From positions 194,111 through 227,390 of the forward strand of contig NZ_JXCJ01000001.1 in NCBI RefSeq assembly GCF_000832015.1: 33,280 bases of DNA. The letters are read 5' to 3'. The DNA is from Gilvimarinus agarilyticus. Its GTDB lineage: Bacteria; Pseudomonadota; Gammaproteobacteria; Pseudomonadales; Cellvibrionaceae. A model generated the notes under the pieces. That model did not search any database, had not been told where the DNA came from, and worked only from the letters and a program-made list of their open reading frames with translations. This document shows positions 24,432 to 33,216 of the stretch, one piece after another. The position numbers and the translations under genes were made by a program. How positions within the stretch are numbered: position 1 is the stretch's first letter; each line of letters starts with the position of its first letter.

Positions 24432-25370
24432 TTACTGGGCCAGCATCTGCCGCAGCGTGTTCTCTAGTAGGGTTATATCCATAAATTCTGGGTCAATTAG
24501 GTCAAAGTGATCAGCCCCGGCAATAAGCAAATGCTCGCTATCATCGCCAGCAAGCTGCGCGGCCCCCACGTAAGCTTGAGCCAAATCTGATGGCACAATG
24601 CCGTCATTACTGCCGCTTAACAGGCGAGTGCTAACGCCTGTGGGCAGTAGCTCCAGGGGCGAGGCTGCCGCTAACCGTGCCTGATATTGCGCTGTATCAA
24701 TGGCCGCCCGATCAAGAATACGCCCGGCAGACTCGCCACAGGCGCGGGAGGTTAAATCGCCAATACCCGCAAGGCTGAGCACGCCCTTAACGGCTAATGG
24801 CTCGGGGTTATATAAGCGGCTGTCTGGGGCAATTTGCCCCCGGCTGGCCAACCACAGCGCCAGGTGCCCGCCCGCACTGTGGCCTATAACCGTAACCGCG
24901 CGGGTGTTTAGTTGATAGTCCTGCGCGATCGCGGGCAGATAGTCTGCCGCCGCCGCAACATCTTTAAACATCACCGGCCACTCGCCCCCGTTGCCTAAAC
25001 GGCGGTATTCAATATTCCATACGGCAAAGCCTCGGCCGGCCATGGCCTGCGCTAAACCCGCTTGAAACTCCAGGCCATAAGCCGAGCTCCAGCAACCGCC
25101 ATGAATCATAATAATAACCGGCAACAAGCCACTAGACTCGTCAGGCAAGTATAAGTCGGCAAACTGAGACGGATGATCGCCCCACGCGATGCGCGCGGGC
25201 ACGACTACGTCATCCCGCAACGGCGCAGACGATAGAGAACTCCCGGCCGGGCTTTGGTTTGTGCCACCGGTGCTGCCGCTGCCACCACAACCAGCGCTTA
25301 AGGAGATCACCAAGGCTACCGTGAAAGCCCCAAGTACTCGCCCACCCACCAAGTTTTTGCCCTGTCGCAT
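24432..25370 (-). CDS. Alpha/beta-hydrolase lipoprotein (esterase-like)
   Basis: Exported lipoprotein of about 312 residues; the lipobox LSAGC places the lipidated cysteine at 28 when starting at ATG 25370. A GTG nine codons earlier is also possible. A Gly/Ser-rich spacer follows. The hydrolase fold shows the oxyanion HGG (90-92), nucleophile Ser165 in GHSAGG, Asp256 in GSNDGIVP and His288 in GADHFD, a full triad. The HGG plus GHSAGG pattern is shared with carboxylesterases, ferulic/acetyl xylan esterase-like proteins and kynurenine formamidases. In an outer-envelope lipoprotein an esterase acting on external esters is likeliest. The substrate is unknown. It is divergent from the EEP-family gene. 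Confidence 0.9.
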   Translation of the reverse strand: MRQGKNLVGGRVLGAFTVALVISLSAGCGGSGSTGGTNQSPAGSSLSSAPLRDDVVVPARIAWGDHPSQFADLYLPDESSGLLPVIIMIHGGCWSSAYGLEFQAGLAQAMAGRGFAVWNIEYRRLGNGGEWPVMFKDVAAAADYLPAIAQDYQLNTRAVTVIGHSAGGHLALWLASRGQIAPDSRLYNPEPLAVKGVLSLAGIGDLTSRACGESAGRILDRAAIDTAQYQARLAAASPLELLPTGVSTRLLSGSNDGIVPSDLAQAYVGAAQLAGDDSEHLLIAGADHFDLIDPEFMDITLLENTLRQMLAQ

Positions 25371-25409
25371 ACCCACACCCAGATTAAAGAGATCCACCCG
25401 TATAGCTAC

Positions 25410-25424
25410 GCGTGTGACACACGC
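25410..25424. promoter_or_regulatory. Perfect 15-bp palindrome in a divergent promoter region
   Basis: GCGTGTG-A-CACACGC, with 7-bp arms and a 1-nt centre. It lies between the starts of the esterase lipoprotein (40 bp away) and the EEP protein (52 bp away), as expected for an operator. It does not fit the CRP spacing. Confidence 0.45.
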
Positions 25425-25476
25425 CTGGATCTGTGCTTGTGGTACAGTCGAGCATTCAGAACGTCAGGGATTTATC

Positions 25477-26559
25477 ATGCTCATATTTTTTATCGTGCTA
25501 ACCGCACTACTTGCGCTTTTTACCTTGTTACCGCTGGCGCGCATTGATGCCTGGCCGGTACGGGTACTCGACTTCCCGAGGTTGCAGATCGCCGGGCTAT
25601 GGGTGATCGAAATCATCGGCCTATTTATTTTTGTAGGGTTTGAAGCACCTGCCGCCTTAACGATGCTGGCAATTGCCTTTGCCTGCCTGGCTTATCAGTT
25701 ATGGTGGATTCTGCCCTACACCCCACTTTACCAGTGCGAGGTAAAAGGCTGTAAACAACCTGGTAGCGAGCGCACCATCAGTATCGTAACGGCCAATGTT
25801 CTCACCCCAAACCGGGGCGCCGATAAGCTGTTGCGGCAGATACGCCAACTTAAACCCGATATTTTAGTCACCCTGGAGTCAGATCAGTGGTGGCAAGAGA
25901 AGCTTGATGTACTGCAAGACGATTACCCACACACACTCAAGTGCCCATTGGACAACCTCTACGGCATGCACTTGTACTCTCAGTTACCGCTGCAAGACGC
26001 GAGCATCAACTTTTTAGTTGAAGACGATAAACCCTCCATGCACGCCGAAGTAGAATTGCGCTCCGGCGACAAAGTACGCTGCCATTTTTTACACCCGGCG
26101 CCTCCCAGCCCCACAGAGAACAGCGAATCCTCCGAGCGCGATGCCGAGCTCCTGGTGGTAGCCCGCAGCCTTAAAAGCGTCACAGACCCTGTGATCGTTA
26201 CGGGCGACTTAAATGACGTGGCCTGGTCACGCACCACCAAAGCCTTTCGCCGCATTAGCCGGCTGCTAGACCCGCGTATTGGCCGGGGTATGTTTAACAC
26301 CTTTCACGCCGAATACCGATTACTACGCTGGCCGCTGGACCATGTGTTTCACTCTGATCATTTTACCTTGGTTGATATGCACCGGCTGCAGCCGTTTGGC
26401 TCTGATCACTTCGCGCTCTATACTCAATTGGCCTTTACCCCAAGGCAACAGAACCAGCAAGATAAACCCGAGCCCAGCACCGACGAGCAGCAGTTTGCCG
26501 AGGAGAAGGTGGCGGATCAAGGCGTGAACAAGCAGGAGGTCCCTAAGCCCGGACAATAG
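25477..26559 (+). CDS. Membrane-bound endonuclease/exonuclease/phosphatase-family protein
   Basis: Protein of about 360 residues, starting at the ATG after AGGGA; the open frame extends far upstream through the divergent gene but is not coding there. Three membrane helices (about 2-21, 37-56 and 58-79) are followed by an external EEP domain. Active-site residues seen: Asn107 (TANVLTPN), Glu134 (VTLESD), Asp244-Leu-Asn246 (TGDLND), Asp288-His289 (PLDHVF) and Asp310-His311 (GSDHFAL). All metal and catalytic positions are kept. Substrates of such membrane-tethered members are unclear; phosphodiesters of nucleic acid, lipid or inositol are all possible. A charged Gln/Glu/Lys tail ends the protein. 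Confidence 0.9.
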   Translation: MLIFFIVLTALLALFTLLPLARIDAWPVRVLDFPRLQIAGLWVIEIIGLFIFVGFEAPAALTMLAIAFACLAYQLWWILPYTPLYQCEVKGCKQPGSERTISIVTANVLTPNRGADKLLRQIRQLKPDILVTLESDQWWQEKLDVLQDDYPHTLKCPLDNLYGMHLYSQLPLQDASINFLVEDDKPSMHAEVELRSGDKVRCHFLHPAPPSPTENSESSERDAELLVVARSLKSVTDPVIVTGDLNDVAWSRTTKAFRRISRLLDPRIGRGMFNTFHAEYRLLRWPLDHVFHSDHFTLVDMHRLQPFGSDHFALYTQLAFTPRQQNQQDKPEPSTDEQQFAEEKVADQGVNKQEVPKPGQ

Positions 26560-26628
26560 TCACCCCCCGGAGCCGGAACTGAAACTCGCTATAAACGTCA
26601 AATGCACGTGTACCTACAGGAGCTTGAT

Positions 26629-27363
26629 ATGACACTTTTACAAAAATTACTCTCTGCCACCGCTGTACTCGCGGTTAGCGTATCCACCTGGGCGCAACCG
26701 ATGCCCGACTTCCCGTTTATCACCGTGACCGGCGAGGCCGAGATCGAGGTTGCCCCCGATACTGTCACCGTTAACTTTCAGGTAATGGAATTTAATAAAA
26801 GCGCCGAACTTGCCATGAATACGGTGGCCGAGCGTGGCGCCGAAGTGGTTGCACTTGCCAAAGAAAACGGGCTAAGCCATGAGCAGATTGAGTCTTATGC
26901 AATCGATAAACAAGTGCGTCGCAACCGTGAAAACATGAACGGTAATATGGAGATTATCGGCTACGAGGTGACTCAACGATTTACGTTAGAGGTAGACGGC
27001 CTAGATACCTATGAAAAACTCATGAATAAGCTTATGCGCATGGACAACACCAGCGGCCTAAATGCGAGCTTTGACATATCGAACCGCGACGAGGTGATGA
27101 CTTCACTTGTTGCTAAAGCCGGAGCCGATGCACGCGAGCGCGGCAACAACCTGGCCGCCGCACTCGATGCCGAGATTAAATCGGTTTATGCCATTACTGA
27201 AGACGCCGGCTTTGATAATTTTATGGCGCGTTTTGGCGTTAGTGCCGAAAAATTCGGCGCTATATCCATGGCGGCCGACCGAGGTCGATCGTTCGATTTG
27301 TTTGCCCCCGAGACCATTACCTTAAGCAAACGGATTAATGTCATCTTTAAAATCAATCCTTAG
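26629..27363 (+). CDS. SIMPL (DUF541) periplasmic protein
   Basis: Exported protein of about 244 residues. The ATG at 26629 has AGGAG 6 nt before it and opens a signal peptide ending near STWA. The body matches the SIMPL family: FITVTGEAEIEVAPDTVTVNF at the start, the coiled ELAMNTVAERGAEVVALAKENGL, the YEVTQRFTLEV strand, GLNASFDISNRDEV, and a KAGADARERGNNLAAALDA helix. SIMPL proteins are periplasmic or outer-membrane-associated with no clear enzyme activity; E. coli YggE is linked to oxidative stress. A stem-loop follows the stop. It lies 69 nt after the EEP gene and may share its transcript. Confidence 0.92.
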   Translation: MTLLQKLLSATAVLAVSVSTWAQPMPDFPFITVTGEAEIEVAPDTVTVNFQVMEFNKSAELAMNTVAERGAEVVALAKENGLSHEQIESYAIDKQVRRNRENMNGNMEIIGYEVTQRFTLEVDGLDTYEKLMNKLMRMDNTSGLNASFDISNRDEVMTSLVAKAGADARERGNNLAAALDAEIKSVYAITEDAGFDNFMARFGVSAEKFGAISMAADRGRSFDLFAPETITLSKRINVIFKINP

Positions 27364-27369
27364 CCACGG

Positions 27370-27396
27370 CGGCCAGTGCCTTTGGGGCGCTGGCCG
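27370..27396 (+). terminator. Terminator-like stem-loop after the SIMPL gene
   Basis: CGGCCAGTGCC (27370-27380) and GGCGCTGGCCG (27386-27396) form an 11-bp stem with one G:U pair and a 5-nt loop, starting 6 nt after the stop codon. The sequence after it is AAAATATT rather than a T-run. Confidence 0.5.
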
Positions 27397-27402
27397 AAAA
27401 TA

Positions 27403-27431
27403 TTGCGAAAACCCCAATGGGTTGCTATGTT
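27403..27431 (+). promoter_or_regulatory. Putative promoter of the diguanylate cyclase gene
   Basis: TTGCGA (27403-27408) and TATGTT (27426-27431) are 17 nt apart, just after the preceding terminator. The leader would be about 80 nt and ends in a run of seven T before GCTATG. Confidence 0.4.
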
Positions 27432-27516
27432 ACATAATAAGCTCGTCACCTAAGCTATAGGTTTGCCAACTCGCAGCGATTAGCCCTGCCACCGCCCGAG
27501 GCACAGTTTTTTTGCT

Positions 27517-28512
27517 ATGCTAAAGATTCTTCGAGAGCACTTTCAGCTCGCCATGGTCATTTTGCTGTGCAGCTGCGCCATTCTGGCGATTACTCCCTTT
27601 GCGGTCGCCCGCGTTTTATCTCAAGAGTGGTTATTAGCAATTGCCGATGGCATTATTATCGGCGGCATGGTTGTTATCTTGGTAGTGGCGCTGCGCACCG
27701 GCCGGATCAAGCTGGCCAGCATCGTACTCTCCATTTTTTATACAACCGCCGGGGTTGCTATGGCTCACTTGAAAGCCGACACCCTTATTTATTGGATTTA
27801 CCCGATATCAATTGCCAACTTTTTTATTCTGCCAGCGCGCTTTGCCGGCATCATCAATGTATGCGCCCTGATTGCCTTAACACCGCTTATCAACCACTTC
27901 AAAGAGTCCTTAGTTCTCTTTGAGCTTCTGGTGACACTGTTACTGGTCAATGCGTTTGGGTGGGTGTTCTCCTGGCGCACAGAAGATCAGCGGCAACAAC
28001 TGCAGCAACAAGCCACCATCGACCCTCTAACGGGTATCGGCAACCGCCGCAAGCTTAGCCAATATCTGGAAGCGCACAACCATGAACAAACAGACGCCTT
28101 TAGCGGCTCTATTATTTTACTCGACCTGGATCACTTTAAAGAGACCAACGATACTCACGGCCATGAGCAAGGCGATATCGCCCTAAAAAAAGTGGCCGAT
28201 ATTATTCATGGCCGCCTGCGAGCCAATAATGACCAGGTGTATCGCTATGGTGGCGAGGAGTTTTTGCTACTGCTTAATAACACGCCTCTTGAGGGCGCCA
28301 TACAAGTCGCCGAAAGCCTTAGGCTAGAAATTGAGCAGGCGTTTAAAGATCATTCGCCAGCATTAACCGCCTCATTTGGCTGTTCGCAACACGACGTAGA
28401 GAAGCCCTGGAACCACTGGATTAAATGCGCTGATAAAGCGCTTTATCAAGCAAAAGGCAGTGGCCGAAACTGTGTTCGACCACTGCCCAACAACACAGCG
28501 ACCCTTAACTAA
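27517..28512 (+). CDS. Membrane diguanylate cyclase (GGDEF)
   Basis: Enzyme of 331 residues that makes cyclic di-GMP, a second messenger for biofilm and motility. About six membrane helices (residues 12-150) form a sensor with no family I can name. The GGDEF domain spans about 168-325, starting at [17 protein letters not shown], with substrate and metal residues in [12 protein letters not shown] and active-site RYGGEEFLL (GGEEF at 245-249). The product-inhibition I-site (RxxD five residues before) reads ANND, so feedback by c-di-GMP is probably lost. No Shine-Dalgarno site is present, but no earlier in-frame start exists after the last stop. The stop overlaps that of the convergent esterase gene. 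Confidence 0.94.
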   Translation: MLKILREHFQLAMVILLCSCAILAITPFAVARVLSQEWLLAIADGIIIGGMVVILVVALRTGRIKLASIVLSIFYTTAGVAMAHLKADTLIYWIYPISIANFFILPARFAGIINVCALIALTPLINHFKESLVLFELLVTLLLVNAFGWVFSWRTEDQRQQLQQQATIDPLTGIGNRRKLSQYLEAHNHEQTDAFSGSIILLDLDHFKETNDTHGHEQGDIALKKVADIIHGRLRANNDQVYRYGGEEFLLLLNNTPLEGAIQVAESLRLEIEQAFKDHSPALTASFGCSQHDVEKPWNHWIKCADKALYQAKGSGRNCVRPLPNNTATLN

Positions 28513-29351
28513 CGTTGCAAATAATCGGCGTGAAACCGCACGTGTTCATCAATAAAGCTGGCGATAAAATAATAGCTGTGATCGTACCCCGGTTGCATGC
28601 GTAACGTAAGCGGATAACCGCTCGTCTCGGCTGCCGCCGTTAACGATTCGGGCTTTAACTGTTCGGTTAAGAACGTATCGCCCTCGCCCTGGTCAACCAA
28701 CGCGGGCACCGTGCCTCCCGTTGTCATTAAGACGCTGGCATCGTACTCGGCCCAAGCATCACGGTCTTCACCTAAATACGCTTTAAACGCTTTTTGCCCC
28801 CAGGGGCAATTCACCGGGTTAGCGATCGGGCTAAACGCACTTACGCTTTGATAGCGCTCGGGATTTTTTAAAGCCATCACTAACGCACCGTGACCGCCCA
28901 TCGAGTGGCCACTAATAGAGCGCCGGTCGGTAACCGGAAAGTGCTGTTCGATTAAATCGGGCAACTCCTGCTGTACGTAATCGTACATTTTGTAGTGGCT
29001 CGACCATGGCGCTTGCGTGGCATTGACGTAAAAGCCCGCCCCCAAACCTAAGTCATAGGCGCCATCCGGGGCGTCAGCCACGCCTTCGCCGCGAGGGCTG
29101 GTATCGGGTGCGACAATCGCAACCCCCAATTCGGCGGCGGCTCGAAACGCGCCGGCTTTTTGCATAAAATTCTCGTCGGTACAGGTTAGTCCAGACAGCC
29201 AATAAAGCACCGGCACCTTGACGCCCGCAGACGTAGCCGGTGGCAAATAAATAGCGAAGCGCATAGAGCAGTTTAAAGCGGTTGATTGGTGCTGATACTG
29301 CTTGTGCCAACCGCCAAAGCTTTTATTGCTGTTTAACAATTCAAGGCTCAT
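28509..29351 (-). CDS. fghA: S-formylglutathione hydrolase
   Basis: Cytosolic esterase of 280 residues that splits S-formylglutathione into formate and glutathione, the second step of formaldehyde detoxification. Its motifs are characteristic: [17 protein letters not shown], the DTSPRG block, the nucleophile Ser150 in [10 protein letters not shown], Asp225 in DQGEGDTFL and His258 in GYDHSYYFI. Start context fits: the ATG is 10 nt after the stop of the dehydrogenase gene that supplies its substrate, so the pair forms an operon. The length equals that of E. coli FrmB/YeiG relatives. Confidence 0.97.
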   Translation of the reverse strand: MSLELLNSNKSFGGWHKQYQHQSTALNCSMRFAIYLPPATSAGVKVPVLYWLSGLTCTDENFMQKAGAFRAAAELGVAIVAPDTSPRGEGVADAPDGAYDLGLGAGFYVNATQAPWSSHYKMYDYVQQELPDLIEQHFPVTDRRSISGHSMGGHGALVMALKNPERYQSVSAFSPIANPVNCPWGQKAFKAYLGEDRDAWAEYDASVLMTTGGTVPALVDQGEGDTFLTEQLKPESLTAAAETSGYPLTLRMQPGYDHSYYFIASFIDEHVRFHADYLQR

Positions 29352-29361
29352 ACGTACCCCT

Positions 29362-30492
<1,131 letters not shown>

Positions 30493-30506
30493 TCAGTGTT
30501 TTTACT

Positions 30507-30534
30507 ATTGTATTACCTCAACCAGCGTTAATAA
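30507..30534 (-). promoter_or_regulatory. Putative frmA promoter
   Basis: On the minus strand TACAAT (-10) at 30507-30512 and TTATTA (-35) at 30529-30534 are 16 nt apart, giving a start of transcription near 30500, about 20 nt before the ATG. The weak -35 fits an activator-dependent promoter. Confidence 0.45.
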
Positions 30535-30554
30535 TCGTGTTAAGCTGTAAAACC

Positions 30555-30574
30555 TTATTACTTTATGGTAACAA
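30555..30574. promoter_or_regulatory. Probable LysR-type regulator binding site
   Basis: TTATTAC-N6-GTAACAA is an inverted repeat with 6 of 7 arm matches and contains the T-N11-A core. Its centre lies about 64 bp upstream of the predicted frmA start, the usual recognition position for LysR activators, and 20 bp before the regulator's own ATG. Confidence 0.55.
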
Positions 30575-30584
30575 TGAGAGGCTA

Positions 30585-31463
30585 ATGGCTGACTGGGCAG
30601 GTATCAACGAGTTTGTCGCGGTGGCCGAAACCGGCAGTTTTACCCGTGCCTCGCAACGCCTGGGCAGCTCGGTGGCCCACATAAGCCGACAGGTTAAAGC
30701 ACGCGAGCAGCGCATGGGGGTTAGCTTGCTGATGCGCACCACACGCAAAGTCAGCCTCACCGAAGAGGGCCGTGTGTACCATCAGCACTGCCGGCAAATT
30801 CTCGATGCCCTGGCCGCCGCCGATAGCGCGCTGGCCAATTTACAGCACACACCCACTGGTCATTTGCGCCTTACTGCGCCGGTCTCGTTTGGTGAAAAGT
30901 ACCTAGCCCCGCTCATCAGTGAGTTCGCCCAACGCTACCCGGGGCTTAGTATCGATTTACAGCTTAGTAATCAGCGTCTGGATTTAATCGATGAAAGTAT
31001 AGATCTTGCGGTGCGCATTGGCCTGCTAGAGGACGAGCAATTAATCCCCCGTAAACTGGCCGAGCGCCAACCTATGGTGTGCGCGTCGCCCGAGTATTTG
31101 GCCCGCCACGGCCAGCCCCATACTCCCAGCGAGCTGGCACACCACAATTGCCTGCTGGGCACGTTAGATTACTGGCGCTTTACGATTAACGGGCGGGCGC
31201 AAAATCTACCGGTCAATGGCAGCTTACGCTGCAACAACGGACCCGCGCTGCGCAGTGCTGCCTGTCAGGGGTTAGGGCTGGTGCAGCTGCCCGATTACTA
31301 TCTGCAGAGCGAGCTTGCCAACGGCGAATTAGTTGAGGTGCTTAGCGCCTATGCGCCAGCAAAAGAAGGGATTTGGGCGTTGTATCCTGCGAACCGCCGA
31401 CTATCGCCCAAAGTGCAGCTGTTGGTTGATTACCTGGAAAAGCAGCTCGCCAAGCTGTATTGA
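30585..31463 (+). CDS. LysR-family transcriptional regulator, divergent from frmA
   Basis: DNA-binding regulator of about 292 residues. The ATG at 30585 is preceded by GAGAGG and opens directly into the winged helix-turn-helix (GINEFVAVAETGSFTRASQR, then SVAHISRQVKAREQRMG). The effector-binding periplasmic-binding-like domain runs from about residue 88 (GHLRLTAPVSFGEKYLAPLI) to the end, with FGEKYLAP and LAVRIGLL typical of the family. The gene starts head to head with frmA-fghA and an inverted repeat lies between them, so control of formaldehyde detoxification by an aldehyde- or adduct-related signal is inferred. No FrmR-type repressor is present. Confidence 0.93.
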   Translation: MADWAGINEFVAVAETGSFTRASQRLGSSVAHISRQVKAREQRMGVSLLMRTTRKVSLTEEGRVYHQHCRQILDALAAADSALANLQHTPTGHLRLTAPVSFGEKYLAPLISEFAQRYPGLSIDLQLSNQRLDLIDESIDLAVRIGLLEDEQLIPRKLAERQPMVCASPEYLARHGQPHTPSELAHHNCLLGTLDYWRFTINGRAQNLPVNGSLRCNNGPALRSAACQGLGLVQLPDYYLQSELANGELVEVLSAYAPAKEGIWALYPANRRLSPKVQLLVDYLEKQLAKLY

Positions 31464-31481
31464 GCGAGGCTGCTAATAGCA

Positions 31482-31512
31482 GCAAGCTGACGCCCCTAAG
31501 GCGCCACCTTGC
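31482..31512. terminator. Terminator-like hairpin between lysR and the barrel gene
   Basis: GCAAG (31482-31486) pairs with CTTGC (31508-31512), and TGACGCC pairs with GGCGCCA inside with one mismatch, loop CCTAA. TTTAG follows on the plus strand. It is placed between two convergent genes, so it may work in both directions. Confidence 0.5.
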
Positions 31513-31538
31513 TTTAGTACGACGATTTGACCTAATGC

Positions 31539-32333
31539 TTACAGCTGGTAATTAAACTCAATACGCTGGTCGCCATCGACAAAATCCACGTTCTCGTTCC
31601 AGTTGGCAAAGTAACGTACATTAAAACGCGGGGTAATTTGGTAACTCAGCGCAAACTCGTGGGTTAAAATATCGCTGTTATCAAGGCCATAATAATTATC
31701 TTCATAATTATCCGAGCCGCTAATAGTCGTCAGCCAGAATGGGTTATAGTTAATCCAAATCTTATCGGTTACGGCGAATTTGGCGTACATACCAGCCAAC
31801 CCGTAAAAACCCATAATCGAGTACCCACTATCAATCGAGCCGTCGTCTTCAATCACGTTCTCGCCCATTGATGTCCCAACGCCCACCAAAGGGTATAGAT
31901 TAAAGCGGCCCATCTTGGGCAGCGCCTGCATGATGCCATAGGAAATATCGGCAGACTTCTCGGCCACAAGATTCTGCTTCAGGCTGACCGTCGCATCTAT
32001 TTGTGTACCACGCCCCTGGGTTAGATCTACAGTGAAGTTACGAAAGCGGAAAGAGTCAACCGAGTCCGTCGTCTTACTATCGCTAAGCCAACCCAAAGCG
32101 TCACCATAAATCCCTTTAACTTCTATCAGGTTCATACCCGCTGTGGCCGGGTCACCTGTATCGTAAGACTGACCCACTTTGAGGTTGATGCCTTTATCGG
32201 TTATGCCCGCCCCAACCTGCGTATAAATTGCTAACGGGTCGGACATATCCTGGACTTCATCCTCTGCCACAGCGGTTACTGACAAACCGAGAATCGCTAC
32301 AACACTGGCCTGAGATATTAGCTTACTGTTCAT
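31539..32333 (-). CDS. Outer-membrane beta-barrel protein of unknown function
   Basis: Exported protein of about 264 residues. The ATG at 32333 has a purine-rich GGAAGAAGGA directly upstream and gives the signal peptide ending TAVA. The remaining sequence alternates polar and hydrophobic residues in about twelve strands with Gly/Asp-rich turns (YTQVGAGITDKGINLKVGQSY, YPLVGVGTSMGENV, ITPRFNVRYFANWNE), typical of small porin-like proteins. It ends FNYQL, so the terminal residue is Leu rather than the usual Phe, which may weaken BAM recognition. No family name can be assigned, and the substrate or function is not evident from neighbours. Confidence 0.8.
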   Translation of the reverse strand: MNSKLISQASVVAILGLSVTAVAEDEVQDMSDPLAIYTQVGAGITDKGINLKVGQSYDTGDPATAGMNLIEVKGIYGDALGWLSDSKTTDSVDSFRFRNFTVDLTQGRGTQIDATVSLKQNLVAEKSADISYGIMQALPKMGRFNLYPLVGVGTSMGENVIEDDGSIDSGYSIMGFYGLAGMYAKFAVTDKIWINYNPFWLTTISGSDNYEDNYYGLDNSDILTHEFALSYQITPRFNVRYFANWNENVDFVDGDQRIEFNYQL

Positions 32334-32473
32334 TCCTTCTTCCTCTCCCTTATAGAAGTTCATGCTGGTTGTGACACGCTACAAGAACGATCGCACAAAT
32401 CTAGAAATTTCCGTCTTTATGACGCCACCGTGATGGCCAGAGAGCCCACACGAGAGACAGTTGACGCGCCTCC

Positions 32474-32504
32474 CTACCCAGCGACATAAGTCGCTGCTCG
32501 GTAG
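32474..32504 (-). terminator. Stem-loop downstream of the MliC-domain gene
   Basis: CTACC with GGTAG, and AGCGAC with GTCGCT, form two stacked stems around ATAA with an asymmetric bulge. It is 43-73 nt after the stop of the lipoprotein gene (minus strand) in a 213-bp gap. The rest of the gap holds the short palindrome TACAT-CAA-ATGTA and nothing else I can name. Confidence 0.4.
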
Positions 32505-32546
32505 CGGTCTGGTATTACATCAAATGTAGCCGCAGCGTTGGCCGGA

Positions 32547-33125
32547 TTACTGCTCCTGGCAGCCTTGATACAAGGTATCGCCCGATTGCTGCAATACCGC
32601 TTCAGAACCTTTCGACCAGTAAGATAAGGTGCCATCGGTATACTTAGCGCCCGAGGCCGAGCGCTCGCGGGTTAGCTTGTAAGTCGTGCGTGATTGCGCG
32701 TCCGACAACATCACCTCATCGGGGCCCAGCTTAACGCGCTGGTCGTCGGCCCGGTATTCGCCAAAAAACACCGTAAAGCGGGCCTCCCCGGCACATTGAT
32801 ACTGTACTTGGCGCCCGGCTTGCCCGGCACTGGCTTGTTCGTCATCTAAACAGCGGGGCTGTTGATACTTCATACAAGCTTTTCGGGTGCAGGCCGCTTC
32901 GGCGGCGCCCGGTGCCCGGCGGCAGGTGTTACAGCCATCAAAAAAGCTGTTACAGCTTTCGGGGATTATCTCGCGCCAACTCGTGGCATCGTAGGCCGCC
33001 GCCTCTGTGGCAGTGGCAGCCTTAGGCTGGGGCGGTGGCGCAACCGCGCTGTCTTGTTCAGAGCAAGCCGCTAGCAACGCAACAACCACTAAAGTTAAGG
33101 TAAGGGGTAAAGAGAAAAACTTCAT
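32547..33125 (-). CDS. Lipoprotein with Cys-rich region and MliC lysozyme-inhibitor domain
   Basis: Exported lipoprotein of 192 residues. The ATG at 33125 follows GGAG and opens a lipobox signal (LLAAC, Cys21). A Pro/Ala spacer leads to a compact cysteine-rich segment, Cys58, 65, 68, 79, 84 and 92 (six cysteines, GCNTC core). The C-terminal domain, about 108-190, is MliC-like: Cys111 and Cys189 can form its disulfide, with RSASGAKY (Ser158-Gly159) and LSYWSKGSEAVL matching the conserved Ser-Gly and Lys segments of inhibitors of c-type lysozyme. It therefore likely protects peptidoglycan from host or predator lysozyme. The Cys-rich part has no function I can assign. The reading frame stays open upstream to 33275 but without a signal peptide. 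Confidence 0.85.
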   Translation of the reverse strand: MKFFSLPLTLTLVVVALLAACSEQDSAVAPPPQPKAATATEAAAYDATSWREIIPESCNSFFDGCNTCRRAPGAAEAACTRKACMKYQQPRCLDDEQASAGQAGRQVQYQCAGEARFTVFFGEYRADDQRVKLGPDEVMLSDAQSRTTYKLTRERSASGAKYTDGTLSYWSKGSEAVLQQSGDTLYQGCQEQ

Positions 33126-33143
33126 GCTCCATTCCTTCGGTTG

Positions 33144-33172
33144 GATATATTTCATGCTTAGCACTTGAGCAA
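33144..33172 (-). promoter_or_regulatory. Putative promoter of the MliC-domain gene
   Basis: On the minus strand TTGCTC (-35) and TATATC (-10) are exactly 17 nt apart, about 19 nt before the ATG. The start of transcription would be near 33137. Confidence 0.5.
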
Positions 33173-33184
33173 ATAGCGCACTAG

Positions 33185-33216
33185 CGCTTAAGCGTCGTAT
33201 CGTTCGCTTAAGCGAA
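33185..33216. promoter_or_regulatory. Two identical palindromes 20 bp apart upstream of the MliC promoter
   Basis: CGCTTAAGCG occurs at 33185-33194 and again at 33205-33214, the second extended to the perfect TTCGCTTAAGCGAA (33203-33216). The 20-bp step puts both on one face of the helix, with centres about 52 and 72 bp upstream of the predicted start. A weaker copy, GCACTTGAGC, lies at 33161-33170. This fits two dimers of an activator. Confidence 0.55.

Noticed and set aside
25189-25476. Upstream extension of the EEP-family frame by about 96 codons
   Set aside because: It runs antisense through the esterase lipoprotein signal region; the AGGGA-supported ATG at 25477 starts a normal membrane helix.
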